From contig OZ231127.1 in assembly GCA_965153355.1 (NCBI GenBank), positions 57,660,001 through 57,724,000 on the forward strand: 64,000 nt of DNA, in the 5' to 3' direction. Of the stretch, positions 1 to 12,487 are shown piece after piece; position 1 is the first letter of the stretch, and each line of letters begins with the position of its first letter. The notes beneath the pieces were generated by a model that saw nothing but the letters and a program-made list of their open reading frames with translations, did no database searches and was not told where the DNA came from. Source of the DNA: Flaccisagitta enflata (Eukaryota; Chaetognatha; Sagittoidea; Aphragmophora). A program made the translations under genes and the position numbers.

Positions 1-1283
1 ACCAGACCAGATCTATTGTAATCTGGTACGGTTTCGCTTTCATGGCGAAAGCTTCGCGAATTAAATTTCAAATCCAGAGTGCGCGACAAATTTCGCCGCA
101 AGAAACTGACGTTTCTCAATTTATCTTTTATTCTTCTTATTTTCTTTTTCTTTTCCTCTTTTTCCTTTTCCTCTCTTAGGTCTTAACTCGTTTCAAGTTG
201 TGCATCAAATTTTCCCCCTTATCTCTTCTCCCAAACTTCCACTCCTCCATACACACCAAGTCACTTGTCAGTTGAAAGGTCTGACCATTTGATCGAAAAA
301 GAAACGTTTTTGGGCAGCAGCCAAAATGTTCGATGTCGTGTAGACTACAGCTTTACAGGGGGAGGGGGATTTCTCGACTCGCCTACACCCCCTCATCGCT
401 AATTTGGCTTAAAATTACTCTAAACTATGGTAGATCGTATTTACTTACTTTTCCTCCAAGTTCTAGTTGTTCCGAGTCTTCCAGGTTACAGCTCCTAATC
501 ATCCACACGTGTTTGAGGCATCAGCGTGTTCTGTCCTTGTGTTTTTATCTTAATCTTGCTTTACAAAACTCAAATTTCCCCTTATCGCCACCCAGTTTGA
601 CTGTCACAATAGATTTCTTTCTTTTCCATTTTTTCTCACCGCGGTCTTTCCCTATCACATCATGAAAATGCCGCCATCATTCGTTCCTAGTAACGTAACT
701 TCACCGAGCCTCTAGGCAAATGTCACGGATCCACAGCATGCTTGAGGGCCCGACTTTCTGCCAATCTATGTTAACTCAAGCTTCCGGTACATCATTGTAA
801 ATGATTTTAACGGTTCAAATACATCCATAACTACCCAGTGCACAATTTCAAACCTTTTTTTGTGACCCTCCCTACCCCTAGGGGGTCCAAAAATTCAATC
901 AAAGGGCTATTTTTGGCATGTCTCCATTCTGTCTCCAGTAGAAAAAAGCAAGCAAGACCAATCAAAAAATGTCTTGTTGTATGAAATTATGAGTTTTCCC
1001 CGACCAGTATCAATCCAACAGCATACACAAAAAAATTTAACTCATTACGCCAACGATAAGTTACCAAAAAATGGTAAATAAATCAGATTTAACCCTTCTC
1101 GATTTTTTTGCTTTTTTTCTCTCAAGGCTGAATATCATGATACTTATTTTTCAAAACCTCCTTTGTCTTTAACATTAAGCATTTTTTCTTTTGCCATTCG
1201 TTGGACAACTACTTGAAGGGCATTCCCCTCCATTTTCATGTTACTGGGTTGATCCTAAGCAGAGAAATAGCATTTTTCTTGAA
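1..1283. other. Intergenic DNA, no gene recognised
   Basis: AT-rich sequence with pyrimidine-rich stretches near 120-240. A frame open at 333-665 has no family resemblance and no convincing splice sites. The segment near 303-380, containing gggcagcagcc, distantly resembles the ends of the foldback family described at 44835 and 56176, but no partner end is visible nearby. I see no gene here. Confidence 0.5.
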
Positions 1284-1514
1284 GCGTATCAATTCGCGCA
1301 CACCCCCAAACTTCTTCCTAACGCTTACCTAACGCTTTAGATATGCCACTATTGTGTCAAAGTGACACAATTCACATGAAAACTGACAGCACCATGTGAA
1401 AGAGCGTGAAATTTTGATTCTACCCTGACAATTTGAAATCCTAACTCTCAAGCGTTTAGCCACAATGAAATTTCATATTTTGTTGGTCCTGAAGTGTGAA
1501 CAGAATTGATACGC
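1284..1514. mobile_element. Short inverted-repeat element (possible MITE)
   Basis: The outer 12 bases are a perfect inverted pair: gcgtatcaattc at 1284-1295 and gaattgatacgc at 1503-1514. The interior is non-coding and includes a small palindrome, gtgtcaaagtgacac. Length of about 230 bp and lack of coding capacity fit a miniature inverted-repeat element, but no target-site duplication was identified and no second copy was found in this window. Confidence 0.4.
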
Positions 1515-2395
1515 TCATCAACGGCCCATCGTAGTTAATTCTTTGTTTCCACACAGCGCTTCACACACAAATGCGCGATGCTTTTGTTTCTTAATTTGGT
1601 AAACTTTCTTAAAATCAAAATTGGCATATCTTAGTAACTGTTTGAGCTAGCCCGTTGAAATTTTGCATGGTTGATACCTGGACCAACAGGGTCATTTGCC
1701 TAAATTCTGATGCGACGTAAAGAATGTCGAGTAGTCCAACCAGACCAACCAGCCTACCAGATGAAAAATGAAAAAATGGCATAACTTCTAAAATAATTGT
1801 CCTATCTGGTTGAAATTTTGCATGAAGCTTCCTTCAAAGATTCCTCGTCACGGGCATAAAAAAGAGCTTGGGGAAATAATTTTTTCTTCCAACAGCCCAT
1901 CCAGCCAGATATGGTACTTATAGAGATTTTTTAAAAAAACTTTGAAAATTCAAAAAAATTTCAGAAACATGATCACACATGTTTGCTTGGACGTTATCAT
2001 TAAGAATTTCACTGTCATATTGATTTCTTAATTGTATTTAGCTAATTTTTCTAGTAATAAAATTGCCAACAGTATCTATTTAAGCCTAATTTGCATGAAA
2101 AATGAGTGTACTTAAGAAAATCCAAGTATGGATCCATATGTAATAATAGCTAAGCTACATGATGACGTATGGTTTTGCTCAATTTTCAAACATGTAAAAT
2201 TGATGAATTTCACCCCGTCCATGGTTGGCTTAGCTTGACACCAGCCTCTATTCTTTAACAGATTCATTGTACTTCAATGCAACCCGCCCCTAACCACCAC
2301 TAACCAGTCACCCAAGGCCAGGGTAATAATTGGTGTAAAACAAAGGGCTGTCTGTTTGCCCATCCACTTTGCTTGAGATGGCCATTTGAAGCATG
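1515..2395. other. AT-rich intergenic DNA with a diverged internal repeat
   Basis: No gene seen. The phrase ttgaaattttgcatg occurs twice (near 1656 and 1811) in similar surroundings, which suggests an old local duplication about 155 bp apart. Confidence 0.4.
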
Positions 2396-2776
2396 AGAGA
2401 GCCGATTAGAGTCCTCATTACTCATCAGGTTGATTCGAGGTCAGGAGGTCAGGAGGTCAGGAGGACTGATTCGAGGCCTGACGGCAAATTAACAGCCTGA
2501 GAGGGCTGGTTTGAAACCGGAAAGGCCTGATTTTAGGCCTAAGTGATCTGATCTGAGGCTTCAGAGGGCAAGTTTTTGGAGGGAGAGATCTGTTTGATGT
2601 CTGAGAAACCTGATTTGAGGCCTGGGAGGGCCGGTCTTAGTGATTTGAGATTTGCCAGGGTAGATCCAAAGCCTGAGAAGTCTCATAGGGGCATATGAAC
2701 AAACGAGCAGACAAACCAAACTCCCTCCATGTTCTACAGGACTTCGTCCCCTTCAGAGCCGCTGCCCCCACCCCCG
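2396..2776 (-). mobile_element. One-sided copy of the minisatellite-cored foldback family
   Basis: About a dozen imperfect units of roughly 20 bp built on the phrase gaggcctgagagggc lie at about 2420-2690. They are followed by an end sequence reading ctacaggacttcgtcccc and then gccgctgccc. The same end closes the better-preserved elements at 44835-45379 and 56176-56620. Only the right end is clear; the left end appears lost or too diverged to place. Confidence 0.5.
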
Positions 2777-2941
2777 AAAAAAAAAGAAAAAATTCCTCAA
2801 ATGGCGACAATCAGCAAAAAAAGAGATTTCATGAAGGCAGCCTTGAGACGCTCCTTAGACACTCTCACAGACTCGCGGATGTGGCAAAGACAAGTCCGAT
2901 TTTTTTCTTGGGGAGACTTTCTCGCCTGACTGCGTATTTTT

Positions 2942-3045
<104 letters not shown>

Positions 3046-3121
3046 GACTACAGTGTCACCAGGAGAGCGATAACGACCATCACGCTGAAAATCTGCCTAA
3101 AAAACGAGGACCTTTATTTAA

Positions 3122-3283
3122 TGTATGAATAAAGAAATGAATTAATGAATGAATGAATGAATGAATGAATGAATAAATGAATGAATGAATGAATGAATGA
3201 ATGAATGAATGAGTGAATGAAAAAATGAAAGAATGAATGAATGAATGAATGAATGAATGAATGAATGAATGAATGAATGAATG
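3122..3283. repeat. (ATGA)n microsatellite
   Basis: About 40 tetranucleotide units with a few substitutions around 3210-3232. Reverse-strand frames reading FIHSFIHS are microsatellite translations. Confidence 0.95.
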
Positions 3284-3580
3284 TTAAGAATTTGTAAACC
3301 TACTTGTACACAAGCTTTGGTGCTATACAAAAAAGAAAACAGGTGAATGTAAAATTGCTTTTCAACAGAAAAAAAAATTAAAAAACATGGGAACAAGGAG
3401 AGAAAATTTTAAAAAACTTTGTACAACTGGCGTAAACTGATGGACGGCTTTTTTTACTCGGCGCGAATGTTTCATTGAAAAATGATTGTTTGGGGCCTTC
3501 CGTACTCTCATTACCGACCGAAAAGCAATTCTACCCACGCGGAGGGCAGGGAAACCAAACCCATTAGTACCCTCTCAGCC

Positions 3581-3581
<1 letters not shown>

Positions 3582-3616
<35 letters not shown>
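3582..3616. repeat. (CA)n microsatellite
   Basis: About 17 CA units. Confidence 0.95.
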
Positions 3617-3622
<6 letters not shown>

Positions 3623-3811
3623 GTCTGTCTATGTTTTTGTTTTTTCCTTCTTTTAATTTGTTTTTCCTCCATTCTCTGCCTGTCTGTCATTCGCTCGCTG
3701 TCACCATTCCATTGTTTTAAGTGTCTACGGATCCTTGTTTGTTTCTGCGTCTGATGGTTTCAATGGTGCTTTGTCTGAGATATGTTCGCGTCTATCTGTA
3801 CATGAACACCC

Positions 3812-3892
3812 ATCTGCCTGTCTGTCTGTCTGTCTGTCTGTCGGTGGCTGCCTGTTTGTCTGTCTGTCTCTCTGTCTGTCTTTCTGACTGGC

Positions 3893-3979
<87 letters not shown>
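3812..3979. repeat. Compound (TCTG)n and (TC)n microsatellite
   Basis: An interrupted TCTG block (about 3812-3886) passes into a pure TC run of about 42 units (3896-3979). TCTG blocks flanking TC runs recur at 10605, 11630 and 36560. Confidence 0.95.
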
Positions 3980-3986
<7 letters not shown>

Positions 3987-5840
3987 TTCCCTGGGATAGA
4001 TTTTCGTCGTTTTCAGACTCTCGGTTAATTGCGACAAATTGTTTTAAGCGGGAACCGACTCGGCGGGTGGTTCCTGTGGATCAGGCGGCTGCGATCGATG
4101 TTGTTGCCACCCAACCACTATTACTAGTACACAACACACGCAACGCGAAAATCAACGACAGCGCAAATTGCGTTTCGGGGGAAATCGACATGTGTACACG
4201 TAAAGCGATTTCGGGTTGGTCGTTATATTCTTGGTCAATACTGACTGATCGAGTGTTCGCTCTCGTCTTAAGAATGAAATGGATTAGAAGATACTAATCA
4301 ACAGGTCTTACAGACCAACCAATCGACGGATGGAAGTACGGATCGACCGATTAAAAATAGATCTTAAGATAAAGTTAGAAAATGGTATTGCATATTAAAT
4401 GAAGAATCCTAAGAACTATCGATAATACAGTTGCGCTCAAGCGGTGCTCCACTGTACACTTGATGATACACTAGATTTCACCATCAATATCCGATGATGA
4501 TGATTAGGTAAAGATTGAAGGCACCAGATCTTCATGCTGCACACTCAAGTTTCATGGCAGCTTTCCAAAAGTTCCACAAGACCCCGGCAACAATGATATT
4601 GAACCTCCAGGGATTCCTTGCGTTGAACTAGTTCTGTTATTAAGTAAAAAAAAAAAACTCCCTTTCTCCCACCCTCTTGGAAGCGAGGCAAGAGTGACAA
4701 CTTTTAGTTTTGGGTTTGAATAAAATGTACATGGATTTTGTTTTCATATAAGAGGAAGTCGCGAAAAAAAACATGTCATCAGTTTTCATCATTTACAAGT
4801 ATTGTTCCACTTTCGCTTGAAAATAATTCTGATTGACATCCAAGGTTGTGTCTCTTCAGGCCCTGGACATTGACCCTGAGTCACCATTTATTTTGAATTA
4901 AAGTAAATGTGTTTATGTTTGTTGATGTAATTCAATACTTACCAATGGCCGCCATCTTGAAGTCTTAAAGTCGGCGAGAGAAATCGATTCTGTATCGATC
5001 GAGACCAAGAACATTCAGATCGGTGGTGATTTGCGCCTGTGGTGACTTCCAACACTCCAGGGGGCGATTTAGGTATAAAGGAAAGACCGCTGCCTACACC
5101 CCCCTTTCAAAATCATTACACATGCCCGCTGCACTAACTCTGTGTCCTCTTCCCGAGCCTGATCGGTTGCACCTGCTTCCCGTTTTGCACTTCGCCTCCT
5201 GCCTACGAGCAAAGCCACACCCTGAGTAATACGAATTACAACCAAATTGCGCACCAGTCGTGAAAAATGGCCCAAAACAAGACCAAAAAAGAGTGAAAGT
5301 TAAAAAAAGGCGAACAAGGTGCAAGACTGCCACAAAACCGATAAATTCTTCGTCTTTCTTTCTCTTGCCAAAATAGTCTCTCTTTTAGGGGGAGAAAGGA
5401 GATTGAAAACAGCTACCGGTGGCCCACAGGCAGTTGTAGGGGGCAACGATAGGGGAATATCCGATTGAAATTTTTTTTTCTCTGGAGAAAAAAAAAACAA
5501 GTTGGAGTTGAAAAAGTGCACGGGGTTAATTTGTAGCGTGTTTCAAAGTCATAAACAAGCAAGTAAAAACAAATAGGTAAGCATTAGGAGTCGATCAACG
5601 CGAATGAGGCAAGGGTAAGAAGAAAAGACATCTAATCATATCACTCAGTAACGAGCTTATAAAGGGTAAATAAGACTTCTTAAACACGTGAGTAGCAAGG
5701 AAACGGAAAATTCAACGACTGATAATATTTGTTTTCATATTTTGAGTAAAACGTGAAAAGAAACTGAAGGAGAGAAAACTCTTGTAAAGTATTCACGTCA
5801 TTAACTAATTTGCAAAGAAAAGACGATAATATCCCCGCAT
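3980..5840. other. Intergenic DNA, no supported gene
   Basis: Low-complexity islands only. A 76-codon frame at 4067-4297 is non-repetitive but has no splice boundary or family resemblance that I can support. The motif ccaatggccgccatcttgaa near 4943 resembles the ATGGCGGCC core found at metazoan promoters, but a similar ATGGCGGC string belongs to the transposase relic at 46716, so it is not called as a promoter. Confidence 0.4.
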
Positions 5841-5867
5841 GTTTCAATTCTTAGCCATGATAATCTT

Positions 5868-5900
5868 TATCTCTCTCTCTCCTCTCCTCTACTCACTCTC

Positions 5901-5972
<72 letters not shown>

Positions 5973-6056
5973 TCTCCTCTCCTCTCCTCTCCTCTCCTCT
6001 TTTCTCCTCTCCTCTCCTCTCCTCTCCTCTCTTTCTCTTTCTCTTTCTCTTTCTCT

Positions 6057-6132
<76 letters not shown>
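5868..6132. repeat. Compound (TC)n / (TCTCC)n / (TTTCTC)n array
   Basis: A TC run is interrupted by a pentamer block of CTCCT units (about 5967-6030) and a hexamer block of TTTCTC units (about 6030-6068), then returns to TC. The block structure suggests new motifs arose inside the dinucleotide run and expanded separately. Confidence 0.95.
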
Positions 6133-6135
<3 letters not shown>

Positions 6136-6164
6136 AGCCCACAAACACACAAACATACACAAAA

Positions 6165-6437
6165 AGTATCTAAAACGCTCGTTTTTCGACTTTTCGACTC
6201 AATCATTAGGGACCAACGGACCAACAGACAGACCAACGGACGCGACGGACCAACTAAACATGGTCAGATACACGGTTACCCAAGTTGGTGGGCAGGGGCA
6301 GTGACGAAAAAGGCTAATCAAGTATTTAGACAGCAGCAGTAATGGAAAAAACGCCCATTACCGTCGAAAAAGCTAAGCAAGACGGACCAAGCGACCGACC
6401 AAGCGACCGACATAGCGGGTTATAGAGTCGCGTGCAC
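6165..6437. mobile_element. Degraded hairpin-ended GGAC-core repeat
   Basis: Contains the family phrase acgctcgtttttcgac, a degraded GGAC core (ggaccaacggaccaac), the internal phrase ggtgggcaggggc and a terminal segment agtcgcgtgcacgcg followed by an A run. These match the better copies at 38977-39333 and 48963-49422. The hairpin arms are partly lost. Confidence 0.55.
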
Positions 6438-6857
6438 GCGAAAAAAAAAAGATGAAAACATAGAGAAAAAAAAAAGGAAGAAGAAAAAAAGGAAGAAGAA
6501 AAAAAGACAGAAAAGAAAGAAAAGAATGTCTGGCATGCTACTTTGATGCCGTAATCTGGTTGGACAAAGGCAGGCAATAAAGAACTTGCAATAAGTCTAC
6601 AGCAAAATCATTTGTCAAACCAAAGATGGAAACTCGCGAGAAAGAAGGCAATCACGACGAAGACGAGAACATCGGCATCAGGAAAGGCGAAGGTGGCGGC
6701 AACGGCAGCGTCAGTAGACTCAACTATTGCGCGAAAAGAGGAAACATAATCATGATTCTAATTCTTATTACATTGCTGCCTATTTTTTTTTAATGAGGTT
6801 TTAAAAATGGAAGGCAAATACTAAGCGTGTTGCCGTTGATATGATTTTTTTTTCATA

Positions 6858-7034
<177 letters not shown>

Positions 7035-7395
7035 TGTCGAGATTGCCTTTATTTATGATATCGCCATGGTTAGTGCAATTGTAGCTGTCCAATGTTTACA
7101 GCTCTTTCTCCGCGTACGAGTATCTGTGATGGAATGAGCGATTAATGGCTCTCAACGGGATTCCTGGATGTTATTAACTTCGTAGACTTTCTATTAGAAC
7201 GCTACAACTTAATTACAAGTCATTACTCCTGAATTACGAATGAATACTTTTTTCTCTGCCAGCGAATGGAGGAAAGATGCTTTGTTCTAATTTCATTGAT
7301 GACTGCCTGCGTTTCCTTTTGTCGAGGGAAAGGAGTTCCACATTCATCAAATAGTTTTTTTCTCATTAAGGAAGTCTGTGTGTGTCTCTCTGTAC

Positions 7396-7396
<1 letters not shown>

Positions 7397-7483
<87 letters not shown>
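7397..7483. repeat. (TC)n microsatellite
   Basis: About 43 TC units. Confidence 0.97.
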
Positions 7484-7485
<2 letters not shown>

Positions 7486-7667
7486 CTTTTTGCATCACTA
7501 TGGCGTGTCACTTGTCCAATCCGCATGCTAAATTTTCGTTTTTCTTTACGCTTTTCCTCATTTCGAGAGGCTCGTCATTCTCTATTCAGCATTTCTTATG
7601 ACAGCACCGTATAAATAAAAATCAGTTTTCTTGATACGAATCGTATTACGCAGTCAAGTCAAGCGAC

Positions 7668-7852
7668 TTGACTGTAACAGGCCACTACAGCTCTTAGTCT
7701 AAACAGCACACTATAAATCCGCAGGCAATTGGAGTAGAGCAGAGCGATGGCTCTGGTTTTCAGGATTTTGAATTTTAACAAAGGCTTCTTGTTAATTACG
7801 ATACCAATTATCCCTCCGTGTTCATTGAGCAAACATAGGGTTCTAGATTGGC
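7668..7852 (-). CDS. Possible exon, product unrecognised
   Basis: The minus strand is open without low-complexity sequence and reads phrases such as TLCLLNEHGGIIGIVINKK and CLRIYSVLFRLRAVV. A possible acceptor ends in caatctag near 7846. The donor near 7672 (GTCAAG) is weak. No family was recognised. It may be a decayed exon or a chance open frame. Confidence 0.22.
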
Positions 7853-8228
7853 GCACATATGTCTTTGAAGGAAAACTCGTTCTGGCATTTCATATATCGC
7901 CAATGAATTTCGCAAGTTGACCATTTTCTTGGAAAGAAAAAAGAGGCAATTTGGCCGGTTGATCAATTCTGCTCGCCTTCATAACGATTCTTGCCGTTGA
8001 TATTCTTTCGTCATTGATAAACAAACGATAACATGAGTCATTAACGCCAATGTCCATTAAAAACAAGTCACTCCTCTATATGAAACTGCTCGACCGTCTC
8101 TCTCCTTACAGTATCCCTTTGGAGCGCTGTCTTTCCCGTACCCCTCACCCTCCAACTCACCCCTCCTATCTTTTCATCACTACGTTGGGGGCTTTTCTTC
8201 CTTTGTTTTTCCTTGCTCTGGATTTAAG

Positions 8229-8350
8229 CCCAGTCTGCTTCCAAACGTCACAAACATTTTGTCAACAAACAAAGACATTCTCAAGTGAGCCCAACAGACA
8301 CAAACATACGTTCAGGAGGAAATCTGAATGTTTACAGCAAGCCATCATGA
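8229..8350 (+). CDS. Candidate 3' terminal exon, product unrecognised
   Basis: A strong acceptor precedes it: a pyrimidine-rich stretch ending in gctctggatttaag. Two frames are open. The one ending at TGA 8348-8350 has 39 codons and closes with SGGNLNVYSKPS, reminiscent of a receptor tail; the other runs on to a TGA at 8377-8379 and contains SSEPNRHKHTFRRKSE. Both are followed by an AATAAA signal at about 8441. The acceptor, stop and poly(A) signal together suggest the 3' end of a plus-strand gene. No upstream exon could be placed, and the frame choice is inference. Confidence 0.4.
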
Positions 8351-8440
8351 CTTCTATGCAACGGTGTTCTTCCCTTTGAATCTATTTCAGTCAAAATTTT
8401 GTTGTCAGTTAGGTGTAATATGACCTTTGAAACACTGCCG

Positions 8441-8458
8441 AATAAATAAAAATAAAAA
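8441..8458 (+). terminator. Poly(A) signal cluster
   Basis: Overlapping AATAAA hexamers lie 60-95 bases after the candidate stop codons of the exon starting at 8229. Such hexamers are common in AT-rich DNA, so the assignment depends on that exon. Confidence 0.35.
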
Positions 8459-8459
8459 C

Positions 8460-9882
8460 AAAAGAAAAAAAAAGGAAAAGAAATAAAGAAAAAAAACCTT
8501 TTTACTCGACATAACTACTGTTTTTTCTTTTTTGCTGAAATCATTCTAAAAAACTCCAAGGGTCTGGCAAAATATTTTGTTAAAGATAGTTTTCCTTATA
8601 GTCAATATTTGAAATGAATAAGAAGAGTTCTTAAGGAGTTCTTTAGGATTTTCACATTTTTGTTCTGTTTTTGGTAATACAGTTGAGCTTCTGTAGAGCG
8701 CATGTCCAGGGACTGGGCAAAATTATGCCTTACGGTGAAGCTGCTTTTTTGCCTATATAGAAATAACTATCAAATCTCTCATGGAGCAGCAAGTTCTATG
8801 CCTCATGGGCGGACCCGCCCTAAAAGCGGGTGTGCTCAAGTGGTGCAGCACTGATACTGATACTAAAGAACCCAAGGAACCTCCAGAGATTGGTTACTGT
8901 ATCAATGAGGTGGTGGATTATGTGTTTAATGATGTTGACCAAGGCGCGCTGGGTGCGTTTAAATCAATGGTTTTCTTTTAACGGTTTAAATGAAGTTTAA
9001 GTTGAAGTTTGCATTCCAGCAACAGGAGGGAAGGAAGAATCGAAAGAATCTGAATGGATTCTCTAGAGTATAAGCAGTCAGTGTCAAAACACTACAGGTA
9101 TATATATCATAAGATTGACTTTGATCCAACATTCTGCTCATAAACTAGATATTGTCTGCAATAATCAATTGCTTAAATTACAGCCGGCTGTAATAAATAA
9201 AATGTTGCATGTACTAACTGGTTGTTAGAATCAAGCCAGCTGTAACACTACAGTTTTTCAACATTACAGCCAGGTGTAGTTTCAACCTCTAATTGTTGCA
9301 TGCAGCATTTTGTTTATCATCAGTATGTTGAATCAAAAACAACTGTATGATTTATTTACCTATTATGTTTTATCCACTGACTGTAAGGTAAAATGGCATC
9401 AGCATAGGCCATAGCTTTTTCCCGCGTGACAAAGGCGTAAACGCGTCAGAAAGGTTCTCAGCTGTGGTTTATTATCCTTAAGCTAACATCCATCAATGTC
9501 GTGGGAATTATCAACTTATTTCTTTTTCCTTACTTTTTTCTCAATGTTCGCTTTAGTCTCATGAGGAAAGGATGATGGTGGTATGACCGTGTTAAACTTG
9601 CTAAAACAACAGGTATTGTTGAAGAATTGTCTTATTCAAGGCCTGGCTTTTTTAGAAAAAAAGAGACAGAGAGAGAGAAACAAAGAGAGATAGAAAAAGA
9701 CAGAGAAAGACAGAGTGACAACCAAAACAAAATCAGAGACGCGTTAAGCGAGAGAGGCAAATAGAAAGAAAGAGAAAGAGAAAGAGAAAGAGACAGATGA
9801 CAGATAGAGAGATCTAGGGGAGGGGGATGAAAATCTGTCAACCATGAAGCCAAGACGAAAATGAAAATCATGCAAAGGAAGA
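8460..9882. other. AT-rich intergenic DNA
   Basis: Holds a perfect palindrome ttacagccggctgtaa near 9179 with a related ccagctgtaa motif at 9236. A 66-codon frame at 8781-8981 and a purine-rich (GA-like) stretch at 9660-9800 are also present. No exon with both splice sites was found. Confidence 0.4.
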
Positions 9883-10197
9883 GTGAACATTGAAGTTAAT
9901 CTCAAAAAGAGTGCAGCATCCGATTCCCTATGGCCTAAGACGCAGAGATGGCGCGAACGCCATGTCGCCTTTTTAAATGTAAAGGAATTTAAGATTGAAT
10001 ACCACTCATCGAGGTCCAATTTCAAATCGCGCATTAGGTGCACATTATATGCGACAATAGACATTATTCGACATGTAACTCTGAAACGATTTTATCTTGA
10101 ATTCAAAAGTACTGCCGATAAAATTTCGAAATCCAACCAACTTTCAATGACAAATGAATTTCATGGCACAAAACGTCGTAAGCTAGATGCCGAATAA
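9883..10197 (+). CDS. Possible coding frame, product unrecognised
   Basis: A 104-codon non-repetitive frame ends in KRRKLDAE and a TAA at 10195-10197. It contains KEFKIEYHSSRSNFKSR and IDIIRHVTLKRFYLEFK. The opposite strand is open over part of the same DNA, which weakens the call. The stop lies inside a 37-bp local duplication (tagatgccgaataa repeated at about 10185 and 10220). No family was recognised. Confidence 0.25.
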   Translation: MNIEVNLKKSAASDSLWPKTQRWRERHVAFLNVKEFKIEYHSSRSNFKSRIRCTLYATIDIIRHVTLKRFYLEFKSTADKISKSNQLSMTNEFHGTKRRKLDAE

Positions 10198-10604
10198 TTC
10201 ATGATATTCAGACGTAGCTAGATGCCGAATAATAGATGATATCCAGACATAGTCACATATGAAGTGGTCTGAGCAATGATTCAGCATTTGGCAACTCGTA
10301 AGAGTTAGAAATATGAGGGACAAAAGTGGGTAAGAGGACGAAAATGAAAAAAAAAGAAGAAAAAGAGATAACAGCAGGGCATAACCTGACAGCTCCCAAA
10401 AATTGATGGCTAGCTGCACACGAGGTCACAGATAACAAATTCTATACCTGAGGACCTTTTCTATGCCCCACTTTTTGCCAAAAACTGTTTCCTTCTGTCA
10501 CTCAGTCTGTCTTTGCCTGAATCTGTCTGTAACTGTCTGTATCTGTCTGTACTTATCTGTTATCGTGTGTGTGGGTCCTCTTTGTGTAGATAGGAGCTTA
10601 ATCT

Positions 10605-10639
10605 GTCTGTCTCTGTCTGTCACTGTCTGTCACTGTCTT

Positions 10640-10720
<81 letters not shown>
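10605..10720. repeat. Compound (TCTG)n and (TC)n microsatellite
   Basis: A TCTG block (10605-10672) passes into about 24 TC units. Confidence 0.95.
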
Positions 10721-10723
<3 letters not shown>

Positions 10724-10953
10724 CTTTTTTTTTCTATTTCATGAGGCTGTCACCAATAGTTGTAGGCTCGACTTGGTGGGTGTTTTGGAGCCAGTTGACT
10801 CGCCTTAACGTTAAAGGGGGAAAGGATGAAGTGATGGACGAGCCTTAAGCAGGCGCGAAATGCGAATAATGGATCAAGGTCGACCAACGAATAAAATGGA
10901 AGTGAACCAGTTATCGAAAAGAAAAAGTTTGTTAGTATGTGTGTACCACGCGT

Positions 10954-11364
10954 ATCCAAACAAGTGACGCGGGGTCACAATATGGGTGCAGACGGGTGGG
11001 CAGGGGTATCCGACCCCCGGCCTAACCCTAACTCCCCGTCAACACCCCCCTCCACACACACAATCATCTAAATGCGCGTTTCTCCAACTTATGACACATG
11101 TGTGATGGACGGACGGACAGACCGGCTTCAATCTAGTGTTTCTATCTTTAATTTTTTTCGTTCAGAAATGGCATTAATTTGAATGTAGGAAAGTATGACG
11201 AAAAAATTTTTTTCTCCGAAACCACAATTATTGCTATCAATCGATGCAGAATATCAAGGGCTTTCAATTGATACCCCATATTGCATATTTTAACTAATTT
11301 TCTAACATATTACGCGCTATATTGATTCTGGCGCCGTTCTAGCGAGGCTGTCACTTGTTTGGAT
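10954..11364. mobile_element. Hairpin-ended repeat with perfect 15-bp terminal inverted repeats
   Basis: ATCCAAACAAGTGAC at 10954-10968 is matched perfectly in inverse at 11350-11364. Just inside the left end, GTGAC and GTCAC flank a short GC-rich loop, forming a second hairpin. The interior carries the family phrase gacgggtgggcaggggt and a short GGAC core (ggacggacggacag) near 11106. There is no coding capacity. The AACAAGTGACGCGGGGTCAC start recurs at 11912, 38976 and, slightly changed, at 24916 and 57384. Confidence 0.7.
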
Positions 11365-11629
11365 TTAACTTTCTAACTGATTGAAATCCGTTTGGCGATG
11401 AAAATTCGACTTGGAACATGCTGGGTACCCGTCCAAAATGAGCATGTCACATCACCCACCTAATACTTAACCACAAAGTCTCATTTAAGCCGTACATCAC
11501 CACAACAGTAAAGGATGATGATCCTTTAATCTTCCTCAAAACTGCTAAGTGATAGTGATTTTTAAAACAATGTGGCAACGTCGAGGGGTGTGGGAAGGGG
11601 CAAGCGGTGGGTTGTTGTCTTTTCGGCGT

Positions 11630-11898
<269 letters not shown>

Positions 11899-11911
11899 AC
11901 TGGTCAATGGA

Positions 11912-12062
11912 ACAAGTGACGCAGGGTCACAATATCATTGCGGGCGGGTGGGCAGGGGCCTGCAACCCCCATTCACACCCTCGCCCACCCCAAACACACT
12001 CACACGCACGGACTATCACACAGCAGCATCTAAAATACATGTTTTCACATTTTCAACTCGAA
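11912..12062 (+). mobile_element. Left part of a hairpin-ended repeat
   Basis: Starts with caagtgacgcagggtcac and continues through gcgggcgggtgggcagggg and a CA-rich patch, as in the copy at 38977. It is cut off by a TG array rather than reaching a GGAC core and terminal hairpin. Confidence 0.65.
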
Positions 12063-12075
12063 CACCGTGTACGTT

Positions 12076-12104
12076 TGTGTGTGTTTATATGTGTGTGTGT
12101 GTGT

Positions 12105-12198
<94 letters not shown>

Positions 12199-12269
12199 AC
12201 GTGTGTGTGTGTGTTTACATGTGTTTGTGTTTAATTGTGTGTGTGTGTGCGTGTGCGTGTGCGTGTGCG

Positions 12270-12347
<78 letters not shown>

Positions 12348-12371
12348 TGTGTGTGTTTGTGTGTGTGTGTG
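12076..12371. repeat. (TG)n microsatellite
   Basis: About 145 TG units with CG interruptions near 12193 and 12249-12271. The VCVCVC frames are artefacts. Confidence 0.96.
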
Positions 12372-12487
12372 CTTGGATGAGCGGGTGCCCTATGTTATTC
12401 TTATGTCGTTTAGTTAATATCTATTGAGTGTTTGTGCATGGGTATTAGTGTTTGTGTTTGTGTTGTTGTGACTGATGGTAAGGCTAC

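Noticed and set aside
4937-4962. ATGGCGGCC-type promoter motif (also near 14722)
   Set aside because: No adjacent gene supports a promoter, and similar strings occur in the Tc1 transposase relics at 46716 and 54582.
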